The notes below the pieces were generated by a model. The model saw nothing but the letters and a program-made list of their open reading frames with translations. It searched no databases and had not been told where the DNA came from. From Fulvia fulva (taxonomy: Eukaryota > Ascomycota > Dothideomycetes > Mycosphaerellales > Mycosphaerellaceae), in the NCBI RefSeq assembly GCF_020509005.1, contig NC_063015.1, forward strand, positions 4,464,001 through 4,528,000: a stretch of DNA of 64,000 nucleotides, in the 5' to 3' direction. Both the position numbers and the translations under genes were made by a program. Positions 41,582 through 53,900 of this stretch are shown one piece after another. Numbering within the stretch: the first letter of the stretch is position 1; each line of letters starts with the position of its first letter.

Positions 41582-41815
41582 TGTTGAGAACATACAGGCC
41601 GCAGGACAAGCATGTAGGTGTGGGTGTGTCATGTGATTAGATCACGTGACTAGGGTTTGCCAGCCTATAGGCTGGCCAACATCCGGACACCTAGCATCTA
41701 CCTACACTAACACCGGCGATACTGTATGTAGATACACGCTATCCCATTGGGTCCTTCTTCGTCTTTAGTGTGATCCGCCGTCTTCCACTGCTACGCAACT
41801 CGTACCTATTTAACA
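41582..41815 (+). repeat. Copia-I intact copy, 3' LTR
   Basis: Same as the 5' LTR except CACTAACACC, TTTAGTG, CTACGC and CCTATTT (all CpA/TpG transitions). The first difference is at 41708, so only the right half has been touched by RIP. Confidence 0.95.
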
Positions 41816-43148
41816 TACTTTATAAGGTCCGTCATCACCTTAAGGACATCACGAAGGTTTAGTAATAATGACCTCCTACGAGGTAGTAACGGTTGTCTCT
41901 TAGTAGGGTAGGTAACCCTAGCTAGTTTGTCCTTGTTCCTAACAGCCTACTAAGCTATAGAAAGGTGTAGGCACTTGCTTATAAAATAGTCACTATTATA
42001 GAGATAGCACGTGAGCTTGCCCTAGAAACCCTTCTTAGCGAACATAGCTATCCCTTAATAAATTATTAATTCTTGCTTCTCCCTAAGGATTGTAAGAATG
42101 TCTTGTAGTAAGAGATTTACCTAGGTATCAATTGCATCGCGAATTGAGCTAAATGAGTCTAGTAGAGCTACTAAGAGTTACTAGATCTTTCTGTCCTTAG
42201 TCTTAATGTCTTAGAACTAAGGCGAGATTGAAACAGCCCTCCTTATAATTGAGCTAAGCTCCTACTAGGCGTTATCTATTGACTAGTCCTCTATTATCAC
42301 GAAATTGGTGTATTGCTAAAGCAAACTTCTTCTAGTAGCGAGAAGTCTTCTCTTATATTTAGCTTCAGCCTATTCCTACAACTCCTTCGTATACCGGATC
42401 TCGTATATCATCTCTTAGTCATCTGTCGACAGATAGATATACATCTTATACAGGGCCGTTACATTATACCGTCTATACGATGCCTTCCTTATCGCTTGAC
42501 CTAAAGGAAGGGATGACTCCGATAATGTAGAGGGTGTCGCTAGGGTTATAGCGGGAATGTCCGTAATAATGTCCTCGAGGACCTAGTCAACCTGCTTTAA
42601 TACTAGGTATATTCTTATTAGCTTGAACTATGTTTCGTAGTTCTCTCTTGTTAGAAGAGGTGCTACTCTCTTTCTTATAAACCTAGTCTCGTTCTCCATT
42701 TTTGTAAGTAGAGGGACAGGTTAGCTACCCTTAGGTAATAGGATATATTCGGTCGTACGCGATCGGATCGAAATAGGATAAACCGAACGCGAGGTTAATG
42801 TTAGTACTAAGACACTATAGCGTAACTCTCTTAGTAGAGGGGGTTTCTAAGACACTACGGCTCTCTTAGAATAAATAGTTAGTCGATACGAACGCGATGT
42901 CCGGAGAGCGGCTCTTCTTAGTAAGCTCGTCTACTTGTCTAAGGTATTAGTATAGACTCCCTAACTCGGAGTCTAATAGTGCCTTACTAGGCTCTTTTAC
43001 GTCTTATATATACCTATAGCACGGCTATAGCTTCCTATACAATACGGGTGCGGCCTCTAGTCTACCTTCCTTTTGTTCTAAAGAGGAATAACTCTAATAC
43101 GACTTTATCGAGAGTGAAACACCGAGTTACTAACTCGGGCTTATAACC

Positions 43149-43382
43149 TGTTAAACAGGTACGAGTTACGTAGTAGTAGAAGACGGCGGATTATACAAAA
43201 GACGAAGAAGGACTTAATAGGATAGCGTATATCTATATACAGTATCGCCGGTATTAGTATAGGTAGATACTAGGTGTCCGGATGTTTGCTAGCCTATAGG
43301 CTAGCAAACCCTAATCACGTGATCTCGTCACATAACACACCTACACCTATATGCTTGTCCTACGGCCTATATGTTCTTAATA
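43149..43382 (-). repeat. Copia-I older copy, 5' LTR (RIP-mutated)
   Basis: Partner of 30410-30643, same length. Its outer end reads AATA instead of AACA. The CACGTG palindrome in the centre is retained. Confidence 0.9.
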
Positions 43383-43833
43383 TAGACTATCAAATCCGAT
43401 AGATTCTAATAACCCGTAAGCTCCTAGTATTACTAGGATCGTACGGAAATGCTTATCTAGGCCGTAATAGGCTAGCGCCGGACTACCGGCTTATAGTATC
43501 CTTAGAACTAGCTATGTTCTAATTATATTAAAATCTAGAACGCTCTAGGTGGTCTAGAAGACAAGCTATAGAATTTAATAGAATCTACGAGATATAACTT
43601 CTTACAAATCCGCTTCTTATTATAGATATACTACGTAATAGATTACGTAGTATAGAAGGTTCTAGGAGTCTATAATCGAATATAAATAAGAGTAGAATAA
43701 GCCCTCTAGATAGGACAAGCAACGAAATAAGTCTACTACTCTTAACTACTACAACCTCGACTATTATACTCGACTTATTACGACTATCTATAAATATCCT
43801 AAGGCTAGCTTCCGCTACGAACACCTTTTAATA
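43383..43833 (+). repeat. Copia-O 5' LTR, remaining part
   Basis: Begins with the second TAGAC duplicate (43383-43387), then continues the LTR exactly where the left piece stopped, ending CTTTTAATA (probably a RIP-altered ACA end). Compared with the 3' LTR it lacks CCTATTA, half of a palindrome. Confidence 0.85.
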
Positions 43834-43848
43834 GGTTATAAGCCCGGA
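43834..43848 (+). promoter_or_regulatory. Copia-O primer-binding site (half-tRNA initiator Met type)
   Basis: GGTTATAAGCCCGGA directly after the LTR. It matches, apart from one RIP-type change, the complement of the anticodon arm of initiator tRNA-Met (CAT anticodon), as in Drosophila copia, which primes on a cleaved tRNA half. Confidence 0.6.
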
Positions 43849-44367
43849 TCAGCTCTTAGCCTACGGAACCTAGTCGCCCCTACCGATTAGGAACGATAAC
43901 TACGCCCTATATATACGACAAGCGGCGTAGCGACCGAAGAAACCCGAGGAAACAAACGAGAAACGGCAAAAATCGCGCGAATCTACTAGAAGGTCCGACA
44001 CGGATAGGGATTCCCCGCGTTATAAATAAGCGGGCTATACTAAAAAGGGAAACACCCCGGATATCCTAACATCCCGGCGAAAAATCAGCGCTAGTCTCGG
44101 CAAACCTTCTGTTTACGGAAGTACCCCGCATTTCGAAGCTACGAGGATTACGACTTACTATAATTATTATAACTTCGTAAATTCGATAACTCGACAACCC
44201 TACGACCTCAAAATTCAAACCAACCTGTTTCCGGATCGGGAATATACGACGAATCTAACTATAGAGAGCCTATGGCGTTACAAAGTCCCTTCGGAGCGCT
44301 ATCTTAAGTAATCAGGAATTTTAGCGTTACTAGTAGTATAAAATCCTTACGAGGAACCTACTAGCAA
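43849..44367 (+). other. Copia-O leader
   Basis: About 0.5 kb of untranslated leader between the primer site and the LINE insertion. No frame or motif recognised; RIP-biased. The leader resumes at 49330 and reaches the gag ATG at 49467. Confidence 0.5.
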
Positions 44368-44381
44368 TCCGTATACTAATA

Positions 44382-47300
44382 GATAGATAGATTTGTCATT
44401 CCCCTGTTCTAGGACCCTATCCGGCCTATACAGGTATATATCTATTGTTATGTACAAAGGGAAACCCGAATAGGTGAAAACCCTTCCCGCCCCTAACTTC
44501 TCCTTATCTAGATTAGCTTTCCCTCTAAACGTACGTAGTCTATGTCACTACCCCGTTAGCCCCCGCTCCTAGCCGGTCTCGTCGCGCTACGTCGTGTCCT
44601 CTCTTCCTATACTACTCCTACTAGGCGGTACGATTCTAGCTAGCCCTTCTCTAGTATCTAGTTCGTAATACGCCGTAGGTCCTTAGCGTTATTAAGAAGT
44701 GCCCTAATCGTCCGGTTCCTCGCCTTTACTATCTACTCCCCCCTTCCTAGCGACTACCTCGGATAGACGAGGAGTACGTACCGTACGTTCTAGGATCGAT
44801 AGCCGTAGGGGCAGCTAGTATTCGTGTATCCTAGAACCTTCCTCTATAATAGGTACTCCTAGAGGCCGATATGTTCGCTTCGTAGTTAGGTTACTATACT
44901 ACTCTATGCCCTCGTAAGGCGGTAGTAGATAAGCTTCGGGGGGTACTTAACCGCGGATTTTTTAGCTAACTATTCCTTAGGTTGTCCCGCTAGCTAAGGG
45001 CGTCTACTATGCCCTATAACCTAGTTGTTCTACCTCTCTTTCTATAGTTGCTCTATAAACGATTTCTTACCTTCCTATTATATTACTAGCTATTCGTCCC
45101 TTACCCGGTAGTTCGGCTCGTTTCCGGGTCGAATACCCCTATACGCTAGTACTAATTCGCGGGCCCTTACGACTATACTAGCGATGACCTTCTATACTAG
45201 GTACTATGCCGACTTACCTAAGTAGGAGGTCCGTAGTCCCTAGATATATAGGTCGATCGGCGGTATAGCGGTCTCGTACTTAAGTATCCTCGTTAGTATC
45301 GACTTATATACCCGGTAACCTTCCTTAGGCATTAGTTTTAGATCTTCGCTAGCGGCGCGACGAGTCCCTTCGATAGGTAGGCCCTCTCGCCTAAGGACTA
45401 CACTTGGCTACTATAGGTAAGGACCGGCCGTATAATAGCCGTATATAGAAGTCGTAACTACCGGAAGTCCGCCCCCTATATAGACGTAGTGAGCCTCTAG
45501 TATAATACTATATTCTGTTTAGCTTTCCGTAATATTACCTATACGTACTTCCTCTACCGTAGCGCCGGGTCTACCTATAGTCCGAGGATCCTAAGCTAAT
45601 TTACCGGGTTAGTCGTATACCCCTATATCTAGATAGAAGCTTGTATATTATAGAACCGTGGCCGGCGCGTAAAGTGTATTAGATTGTACTTTTCTAGGGC
45701 AAACCGAGCCCCGTGCCTCCTAGCCTAGTCCTCGTAGATCTTGTGCTTCTCTTCTAGTAGCCTATAGTTCTCCTTAGTCGAGAAAGACTACGCTAGGATG
45801 TTTATATCGTCTATAAAGCCGCTCGTAGCGGTGTTCTAGGATTCTAGGGCTAGGAGTAGCGTCGCTATAAAGAAGAGGAATAGAATAGGTACTAGCGTTA
45901 AGCCTTACGGGATTCTAGTATAGACTGCTTAAAATAGGCTTCTATACTAGCCGACTAGGATCGACGTACTACGGTTTTAGAGGTAGGACCGTACGAAGTT
46001 GACAAGCTACTTAGGGAGTCCTTTCGACCTTAGGATATAGAGTAGCCGCGGGTATAATACGTAGTTAAAGGCTCCCGATATGTCTAGGCTAAGTAAGGAA
46101 GCCACCTTGTCCCTATTCTTATACTAGATAGCCTTTACCTAAGAGGTAATAAGTTCTATCGCGGATAGCGTCGATCGCTATAGGCGCGTACCTATCTAGG
46201 TGTCCGGGAGTAGGGAGTGTTCCTCTACCGCCTCGGAGAGTCTCGTTATAACTAGCTTCTTAAGCGCCTTCCTAAGAGTGTTAAGGAGCGTAATTGGGCG
46301 GTACGACTTTACCTACGTATAGTCTTCCTTCTACGGCTTACGTAGGACCACTATCGTCGATTGTTTAAAAGCTATCGGGTAGTATCCGGTCTATAGGTAG
46401 GCGTTAAAGATCGCTATAACTACTAGGGCTAGTTGATCTCTACACTTCTTTAGTAGCTCGTTTAGGATCCTATCCGGCCCCGGGGCTTTCTTCGCCGGTA
46501 ACTTCCTTAGTATAGCGGCAACTTCTCCCTCGGACACCTCCTATTAGACCGCGATACTAGGGGCTAGGGGAGTAGAGCTGTTTATGTCGCTTAGATTAGC
46601 CTCGACTAGGGGCGGGAAGAACTTACTAGCTAGTAGACGCGCCTTAGCCTCGGGGTCGCTAACCGGGCTACTAGGCGATTATAGCGCTAGGATAGAGAAG
46701 GAGGGGCCCTATATAGGGTCCTATCGGGCCTATTTCGCTAGCTTCTACATCCTCTCTAGCTTGCCGGCGATTTCTTCTACTATAGCCCTCTAGCCGACTA
46801 CTTTCTCCCTTCGTATTATAGCTTTCTTCTATTAGTATACCTCTCTATATACGTTCTAGGCCTCCTCGCTATAGCTACTCGTCTACACCCGGCGGGCTCT
46901 CCTTACTTCTCTTACTACCGTAGTATACTCCGGCGTCTAGTATAGTTTAGACTATGTCGTTAGTTAGGTAAGCGGAACGTAAAGTAAGGTCGCTTTTCTT
47001 ATTTCGTCTGTCAACCCCTAGACTACTTCGTCTATCTCGTCTTTACTATTGTATTACTACTACGCGATCTAGACTAGCCTCTTAGAGTTATTAAGGTACG
47101 CCTAGATATTAGCCTAGTAGGCCTTTCCCTAGTTTAGCTTAGGGGTTCTCGCTAGTATACGTTATATCTATATCGTAATAGAGGTCCTGACTAGTATATA
47201 GTCTAACGACGCCTCGAGTTTATGTTCGATCCTATAGTAGGTTACCGTATAGTAGTAGCTATCTAAGATCTAGGAGAGGTCGATCGTGCCTTAGAGTCCC

Positions 47301-49315
47301 CCTCTCTTCTAGGTGCCTAGGTCCTTCGGGGTATTAAGGGCAATTACGTTGCTCGCTATTAAGTCGAGTACTTCGTCGGCTATAGGGTACGGCTATATAA
47401 GGCTTTCCTAGGAAGGGTAGTATATATTAAAGTCTCCTACTACGATGTAGCACCCTTGTCTCTTAAGCGTACTATCTAGGTGTCTATAGACCCCTAGGTC
47501 GCGGCTAGACCTCGATGCTAGCGGTTGTATATATAGGTTGTGTATCTAGGTGCTACCTACGTAGAGGGAGGTAATATCGCCCCCGCCTTCTTCGTCTACG
47601 TAGTATACTACCTCCTAGTCGGATTCTAGTATGTCCTTACTAATATAGAAGCACGTACGGGGTCTACCGTCGCCTCGTAGGCATGTCGTATAGCCTAGTG
47701 ACTTGTAGGTCGTTAGTCTCTTATAGTACGGGTTAATCTATAGCTCCTAGATTATAAGGACGTAGTGGACGCGCGGGTCCGCCTTGTATAGGAAATGGTT
47801 CTAGACTATATCCTTACTATAGTTAACGTTATACTAGATGATACTAAGCGTGTCGAGGCTAGTTATCGGCATCGATAATCATTTCCTCTATATCGTCCTA
47901 TGTCCTACTACCCTATACGTCCTAGTCTACGCCTATCGGCTATATACTAAAGGGGAGCCGGGCCTAGTTAGATTCCCTCGCCGTAGCTAGTAGAGCACGT
48001 GGCCTCCCGTACGCCCTAGGTTACGTATCCTTTATATCGTTCTCGGCCCTAGGGCGCTTATACCCGACCGCCGCTAGTTAGTTCCGGTATAGGCTAGCCT
48101 TACGGTCGCCGTAGAATCTTAGGGCGACGGTTCTATTTGTGATTACCTTGTTTTTCGCTAGTTTCCGCTATAGGCATTCCGTACTATATAATAGGTAGTG
48201 CCCCGGACAGTTCGCGTACCGTCTCGTAGTCGATATATAGTCCCTAGATATATAGTCTTATATATAGTTCGAGTAGGCCTCCTTGTTTATATACGTGTAG
48301 GTTTAGTGTCTATACTATTAGTATTTAAAGTATTAGAGGACACGAAAGGATAAGGAGTGCTTTTCTACTATCTTAAGGCTATATTACTAGACTAGGCCTT
48401 ATTCTATCGCTAGATCCGCCGCTTTCGCGTCTTATAGCTATACTATTAGCGCCGAGGCCTTCTTGCCTTCTAGCCATTTCCTATAGAGCCAGGTCGCCTT
48501 CTAGATTAGAGAGTTAAGAGTGACCGGGTTGTCCTCTTAGAGAGCGCGTAGGTACCCCTAGTTAGTTAGGTCAAACTCCTTAGGTATATCGTAGACTAGG
48601 ATCGTAAATTGTTTCGTTAAGACCTTCGCTAATACCGTAACCTTAGATGCCTACTATAGCTATGCCTCTAGGTGCCTCCTAGTAGTAGTAGAGCTAGTAT
48701 AGATCTATAGAGTACCGTTAGACTATTAGTTCACTACGACTACCCCTAGTTAGTTAATTCGTTAGGCGAGCTCCTTATTCGATAGCTTCGTAACTTCGGC
48801 CTAGTCTTCCTTTACTATAATACGGATCGTAACTATATCGTGCGTTAGGCGGGGGCCTAGTATCGATGCCGCGACCGATACCTAGCTATAGGGGTGTTAA
48901 TTCCGAGTGGCCTTACTAATCGCCTAGGACGTCGTCCTTATTTCTTATTACCCTCGGTAATACGATAGTATAACCGCCGTACGTAGCTAAGTGATCATTA
49001 CCTATAGAGACCGGTAAGGGAGCTAATCGTTAGTTTCTATACTTTTTACGTCCTCTATAAGTTGCTACTAGTTGTCTTAGGGGGGCTTCGCCTATAGGGC
49101 CGTAGGCGCCGTTAGTACCGTAGCCTAGGCTACTATTACCTAGGAGTTGCCTAATGTAGCTAGGCACCTCCGCGGCGTTTAGAGCTAAAGAAATAGGGTA
49201 AGGAGAGCTTTAAGCTATCTAGATTAAATGAGGTAGAACTCCCTTAGTCCTAGGGGTAGTGGCCTACTTTATATATCGTTAGAATGGCCTTAATAAGAGC
49301 TTTCGAATATGTCTT
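44382..49315 (-). mobile_element. Non-LTR retrotransposon (LINE), RIP-damaged, near full length
   Basis: Inserted in the Copia-O leader, with a 14-bp duplication TCCGTATACTAATA (44368-44381 and 49316-49329) and a (TCTA)n tail at its 3' end (plus-strand AGATAGATAGAT at 44382). Reading right to left on the minus strand: an ORF1-like region with Cys-rich knuckle remnants near 48240-48130 (CPGHYLL); an apurinic-type endonuclease with VVGDFN near 47440; reverse transcriptase with FIDDINIL near 45810 (the Y/FxDD site); and the terminal zinc-type motif near 44800. Length (4.9 kb) and motif order place it in the Tad/L1-like class. Coding capacity is destroyed by stops. Confidence 0.85.
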
Positions 49316-49466
49316 TCCGTATACTAATACGCTAGGACGAAAAATAGCGAAATCTAAGGGCGGGAGCCTACGAAAGTAGCTAAAGTATTGTACCTAGCTC
49401 TCTATAAAAGGAAAGGGCGATTTTTAAAATAAAGCTCTTTACTTTCTAAAGGACGCTTTTTTTAAG

Positions 49467-50751
49467 ATGTCTTTAAACGATAAGACATTTAATATTACGC
49501 GTCTAAGGGGCCAATCTAATTATAAATTTTAGGCCCTAAGTCTAAAAGTGTACCTTACGAAAGAAGGCCTAAATAAGGCTATAGAGGAACCTATTACAGA
49601 CGATGAAGAAATTAAAAACAAAGCGCTCGCCGTTATTAGGTTATCTATCGAGGACGGGCCTCTCCTACAAATTCAAAATAAGAATACGGCCCTAGAAGCG
49701 TAGAATTTCTTAGAGGACTTATATAGTCCTAAAGGATTTAATTCCTCGTTCTTACTTTTAAAGAGAGCTATTTAATACTACGCTCTCTAAGAGTAATAAC
49801 TCGGTAGAAAAATATACGACTACGATTCGCCGTCTATACGACGACCTTAAATCTAAAGGCGTCGAGTTGCCTAAGACCGCTATAATAGTGTAGACTTTAA
49901 ATAATCTTACGGACGAATACGAGTCGTTTGTTACCTCTATTAGTCAAAGTCTAAGAGCTAACATAGAGGCTTATTCTCTCGAAGAATTGTTTAGTAATTT
50001 ACTAGACAAATCGCGAAGATATAGCGCTAAAGATAAGGAAGATTACGCTTTATTTGTCGGCAACTCTTCTAAAGAAAAGCCTAAGAGATACGGGCCTAAA
50101 CGGCCGGGAAATAAAGGTCCTAAACACGCTAATTCGAATAAAGTATATTCCTACCACGATAAAAAGGGACATATCGAATCTACGTGTTTTAAGAAGAATC
50201 TAAATCTAAGAAATAAGACTCTAAAGAAAAAGGATAAGGATTCTAAGGAGGATAGCGACGCGCTATTCGCTAACTCTAACAAAGTTAGTAAAGTCGAAGT
50301 ACTATTCTCTAATATAGAGGACTTAGGCGGCGAAGAATTAAATATTACCGCCGTTTTAAGCGCAAATAGCGATAATAGTCGCGATAAAAGCGCTGAAAGT
50401 ACCGAGTTTACTCTAGATTCGGGCGCTTCCCGGCATATTATAGCAAATAGAGACTATTTCACTACATTCCGGGATACTACTACCGTATTACGGTGGGGTA
50501 ACGCCGGGAAAATAGTCTCCTACGGGCAAGGAGATATAAAAATGCGCTTTAAAGACACTAATAAGGTAGTTCTTCTTAAGGATTGCCTTTATACACCCGA
50601 GTTTAGCGTAAATCTTATAAGTCTAGCGTAATTAGATGCTCGTAATTGCTATGCCCGTCTTAAGAACGGCGTTATAGATTTGTATAGCGAAAATAATGCC
50701 CTTATAACGCGGGCTAATAAAGACAAATCGCTATATAAGTTAGCCGTTTAT
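49467..50751 (+). pseudogene. Copia-O gag and protease
   Basis: The ATG at 49467 opens a Copia-type gag (MSLNDKTFNITRLRG, NYKF-stop-ALSLKVYL where relatives have Trp) with in-frame stops and a frameshift near 49760-49780. The frame 49987-50631 is still open for 214 codons and carries a basic region, a damaged zinc knuckle (HxxxxC remains in KKGHIESTCF, the expected leading Cys are lost) and the aspartic protease site LDSGASRHI with the following CLYTPEFSVNLISL. Gypsy-B is inserted right after this at 50752. Confidence 0.8.
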
Positions 50752-50935
50752 TGTTACGGGCAGCCCGCGACCCCCTACTATAGCTACGTCAGCCCGGCTA
50801 AACCGCGGACCTTCCGTATCGGGTTAGCGCGGCTTGGCTTTACTTTATAACTTCGCCGCGCCTCGCGCTCCTCTTTCGTAGCTTCGTAGAATAACAACTA
50901 TCTCGTTCGGACCCTATAATACGCGCGCCCTTATA
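50752..50935 (+). repeat. Gypsy-B 5' LTR
   Basis: TGTTACGGGCAGCCC...GCGCGCCCTTATA, 184 bp. The 3' end TA is a probable RIP-altered CA. Confidence 0.9.
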
Positions 50936-53900
50936 GTTTGTTCTACTACCCTACCTAGATCGCGGATCTAGGTAAGGGACGCGTAACAATAGGAATAGAC
51001 AGAACCGTAGAACTCGAGAACGCGTAGAGTCGCATTAGAACATAGAACACGGTAAGGCGTATAGCGCGTAGATACCTAGAGAACGTAACGTAGCGACATT
51101 ATTAGTAGGTAGTCGCGCGCTCGTAGACAGTTAGGATATAGGCACCGTTACGCCTCCCCCGAACCTAGATAATATGACTTTATAAATAGCGAACGGCGGT
51201 ATACTACCGCTACCTAAGCCTAAGGGCAAAAGCAAGTAGCGTACATCTCTTTTCCCCGACCTCTCCTCTTTCCCTTAGAGTTAGACATAGGACGACAACC
51301 GGCGGGTTATAGTAGACACCGGTGTCGCGCTATAACAAGAGATTAATAAAGCTTACTAGAAGGCCTTCGAGCGAGAAGAAGGTAGTAAGATTGACTTTAT
51401 AGAACTGTTCGAGTTCAAGCTCGAAGAGAACCTAGGCGGCGACCTAGACGAGGTGTATCTATTACTCGACGAGGTAGAACACATTCTCGTATCCGAATAC
51501 TAGAATGTCACCCTAGACAACCTTACGACCCTTATATCCTAACACCCGAAGACCACCTACGACTTCGTACTATAAGTAGTCAATACGGCGATTACTAAGG
51601 GCAGACAACTCGATATAATAGAGCGAGCTAACGACCTCTAGAACACCTAGTATACTACGCTATACACCGAATACGACCGTATCTATAAGATGCTACGAAG
51701 TAAAGAGCTTATTATATAGAAAATAGTAGTAGATCTTAAGAGTAAGAAGGATTACGACCTAGCTAAGTTATAAGAGCTAGAGAAGAAATATAAGGAAGCT
51801 AACAATCTATATAAGTAGTTTAGCGAGATCTACGAGAAGGAGAAGAAGAAGGTACAAGATGCTAAGGTGAAGAACTAGGCCCTATAACAAGAAGTCAATA
51901 ACCTAAAGGCTCGGCTTAAGGTAGGAGACACTATATAGAACGGAGGTAGGGGCCGCTTAGGCCGCCGACCCTCTCGTTCCCGCCTACGTAAGACCTTACT
52001 CGAGTAGCTATTACGTAGGTATCGCGAAGCTACTAGTAGAGGTAGCGGTAGCGGTAGTAGTAATAACGATAGAGACGACTATAACCGTAGTAATAATAGC
52101 CGAGGACGTAATAACGACCGTCCGCGACTAGGACCTAACAATAGTCGTGACTCGAGAATACGTAATACCCGTACCTAGACACTACTAGTTGACCTTCTAG
52201 AACGTCTCTTTACTATTGACCGCACCCTTACTCGCGGTATAGAGATCGGTAAGGGTGTACCTAACCCTAAGTACTTCAAGAACGATGATGACCCTAATTT
52301 CGATAGCTAGTATAGTAGTGTTCTCCTAAAGCTGACTATAGCAACCTTCCGTACTAAGGTAGATAGTCTACGCTTCGTATATAGGTAGACGTAAGGTGAT
52401 CCTTAGCGAAGTATTAAGCCGAGGATCCCTATACCTAGATAGTAGTCCTTTAACGAGTTCAAGACTAGAGAAGAGTTATTAGATTAGATAACACGCTAAT
52501 ATAGTATACGTAATAAAGGAACTAAGGCTATAGTTGACATTGCTACCTATAAGTAAGAACAAGGCGAAACCTTTATAGCCTTCTATATACGCTACTCGAA
52601 GTTACGCGCCTAGATATTATAGACCGATAAGACCGAGCTTATACTATTCTATAACCGACTGAACCGTAAGTACTTTATTAAGACCTTCGGCGACCGCGAA
52701 GTCGACCGCCGCCTAGATAGTATATAAGACGTTATCGAGGAGTATACCGTACTAGACGAGATCTTCTACGAGACAGATCGACTATACCCGTAGAAGGAGC
52801 GCCCCCGTAGTAATAGTAACTCGAACGGTAATAGCGGCTAGAATAACTAGAACAACGGTAACGTAGTTACTAGTACCGCTACCGGTATAGTAGGTGCCTT
52901 AGTATAGCGCCTACTATAGTACGTAAGTACTAAGAAGAAGGAGGATCTGCCGACATATCTATAGAACCTACTTACGCTTAACCGTAAGTAGCGCGAAGAC
53001 CTTAAGAAGTAGGGTAAGTACTACCGCTACCGTATAGGTTCTTACGTATCGACTAATCCTAAATACCTAATATATAGGTACGATAGCGACTATCGCCTAC
53101 CGTATCTACGTAATACTACGCCGAATCCGAACGCGAACCTTAGTTCCCTAGCCGCCGATCCGTAGTAGGGAAATGGTACGACCGCTACCTAAGCGTAGTA
53201 GATAGCGGTCACCCGAACTTCCTAGGATAGAAAGAGTATAAGATTAAGAGATACGGAATATAAGAGACGGTAATAGACTATAGTAAGGAGCTTAAGATAT
53301 CGGTATACGTACTAGATAAACAATAGCTAGCTATATACCCTTATATATTGTTACCTATAATAATATAATATAGAAAGGCTCGAGGCCTTATAGATTCTGC
53401 TTCTACCTCTCTCTTTCTTAACTAGAAATTTATACGCAAATATATAATACCCCTAATCCCTTTGACGTAAAGCCGACGACTAATACTAGGAGATAGAACG
53501 GCCACTATACGGCAGATTATACACGCGGCCCTTATAGACGTAGATATCGGCGATTATTATAAGCAAATGTTATACTACGTTACCGACCTCGAATATAATA
53601 TCGTCTTTAGCCTACCGTAGCTTATAGCGCACAACCTAAACATCTTCTAGGAGATAGGCGAGGTGGCATTCAGATCGGATTACTACTTTGGTCACTGTCT
53701 ATAGAATAAGACATCGACAATAGTATAATCCCTAAACTATCGCGAGAAGAAGAAGTAGGCACTATTACGGTACGGACTAGAGCCCTTTACTAGAGAAGTA
53801 GCGAGCTTTATAGTAGGAGGGGCGGAGCTGAACGTCTTATTATATGACCTAGAAGACATAGACGATGAAGAAGTGGACTGCTAGGGCGTTTCTTAACGCG

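Larger units (their letters stand above)
36279..41815 (+). mobile_element. Copia-I, intact copy
   Basis: A complete Ty1/Copia element of 5537 bp inserted in an older, oppositely oriented copy of itself. LTRs are 36279-36512 and 41582-41815 (234 bp), with the 5-bp duplication TACTT at 36274-36278 and 41816-41820. Primer site, one uninterrupted polyprotein and polypurine tract are all present, so the element may be autonomous. The LTRs differ at only four sites, all C-to-T or G-to-A at CpA/TpG and all in the 3' LTR from 41708 rightwards. Confidence 0.95.
30410..43382 (-). mobile_element. Copia-I, older copy, mostly RIP-damaged, with nested insertions
   Basis: Minus-strand Ty1/Copia inserted in the Copia-O 5' LTR, with TAGAC duplicated at both ends (30405-30409 and 43383-43387). 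LTRs are at 30410-30643 and 43149-43382 (234 bp each) and share variants that set them apart from the intact copy (for example ACAAAAG and TTTGCTAGCC), so they are a true pair. The internal part is 30644-36278 plus 41821-43148, interrupted by a LINE composite and by the intact Copia-I. From about 31077 rightwards RIP changes are dense, whereas 30410-31076 is unmutated. Confidence 0.9.
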
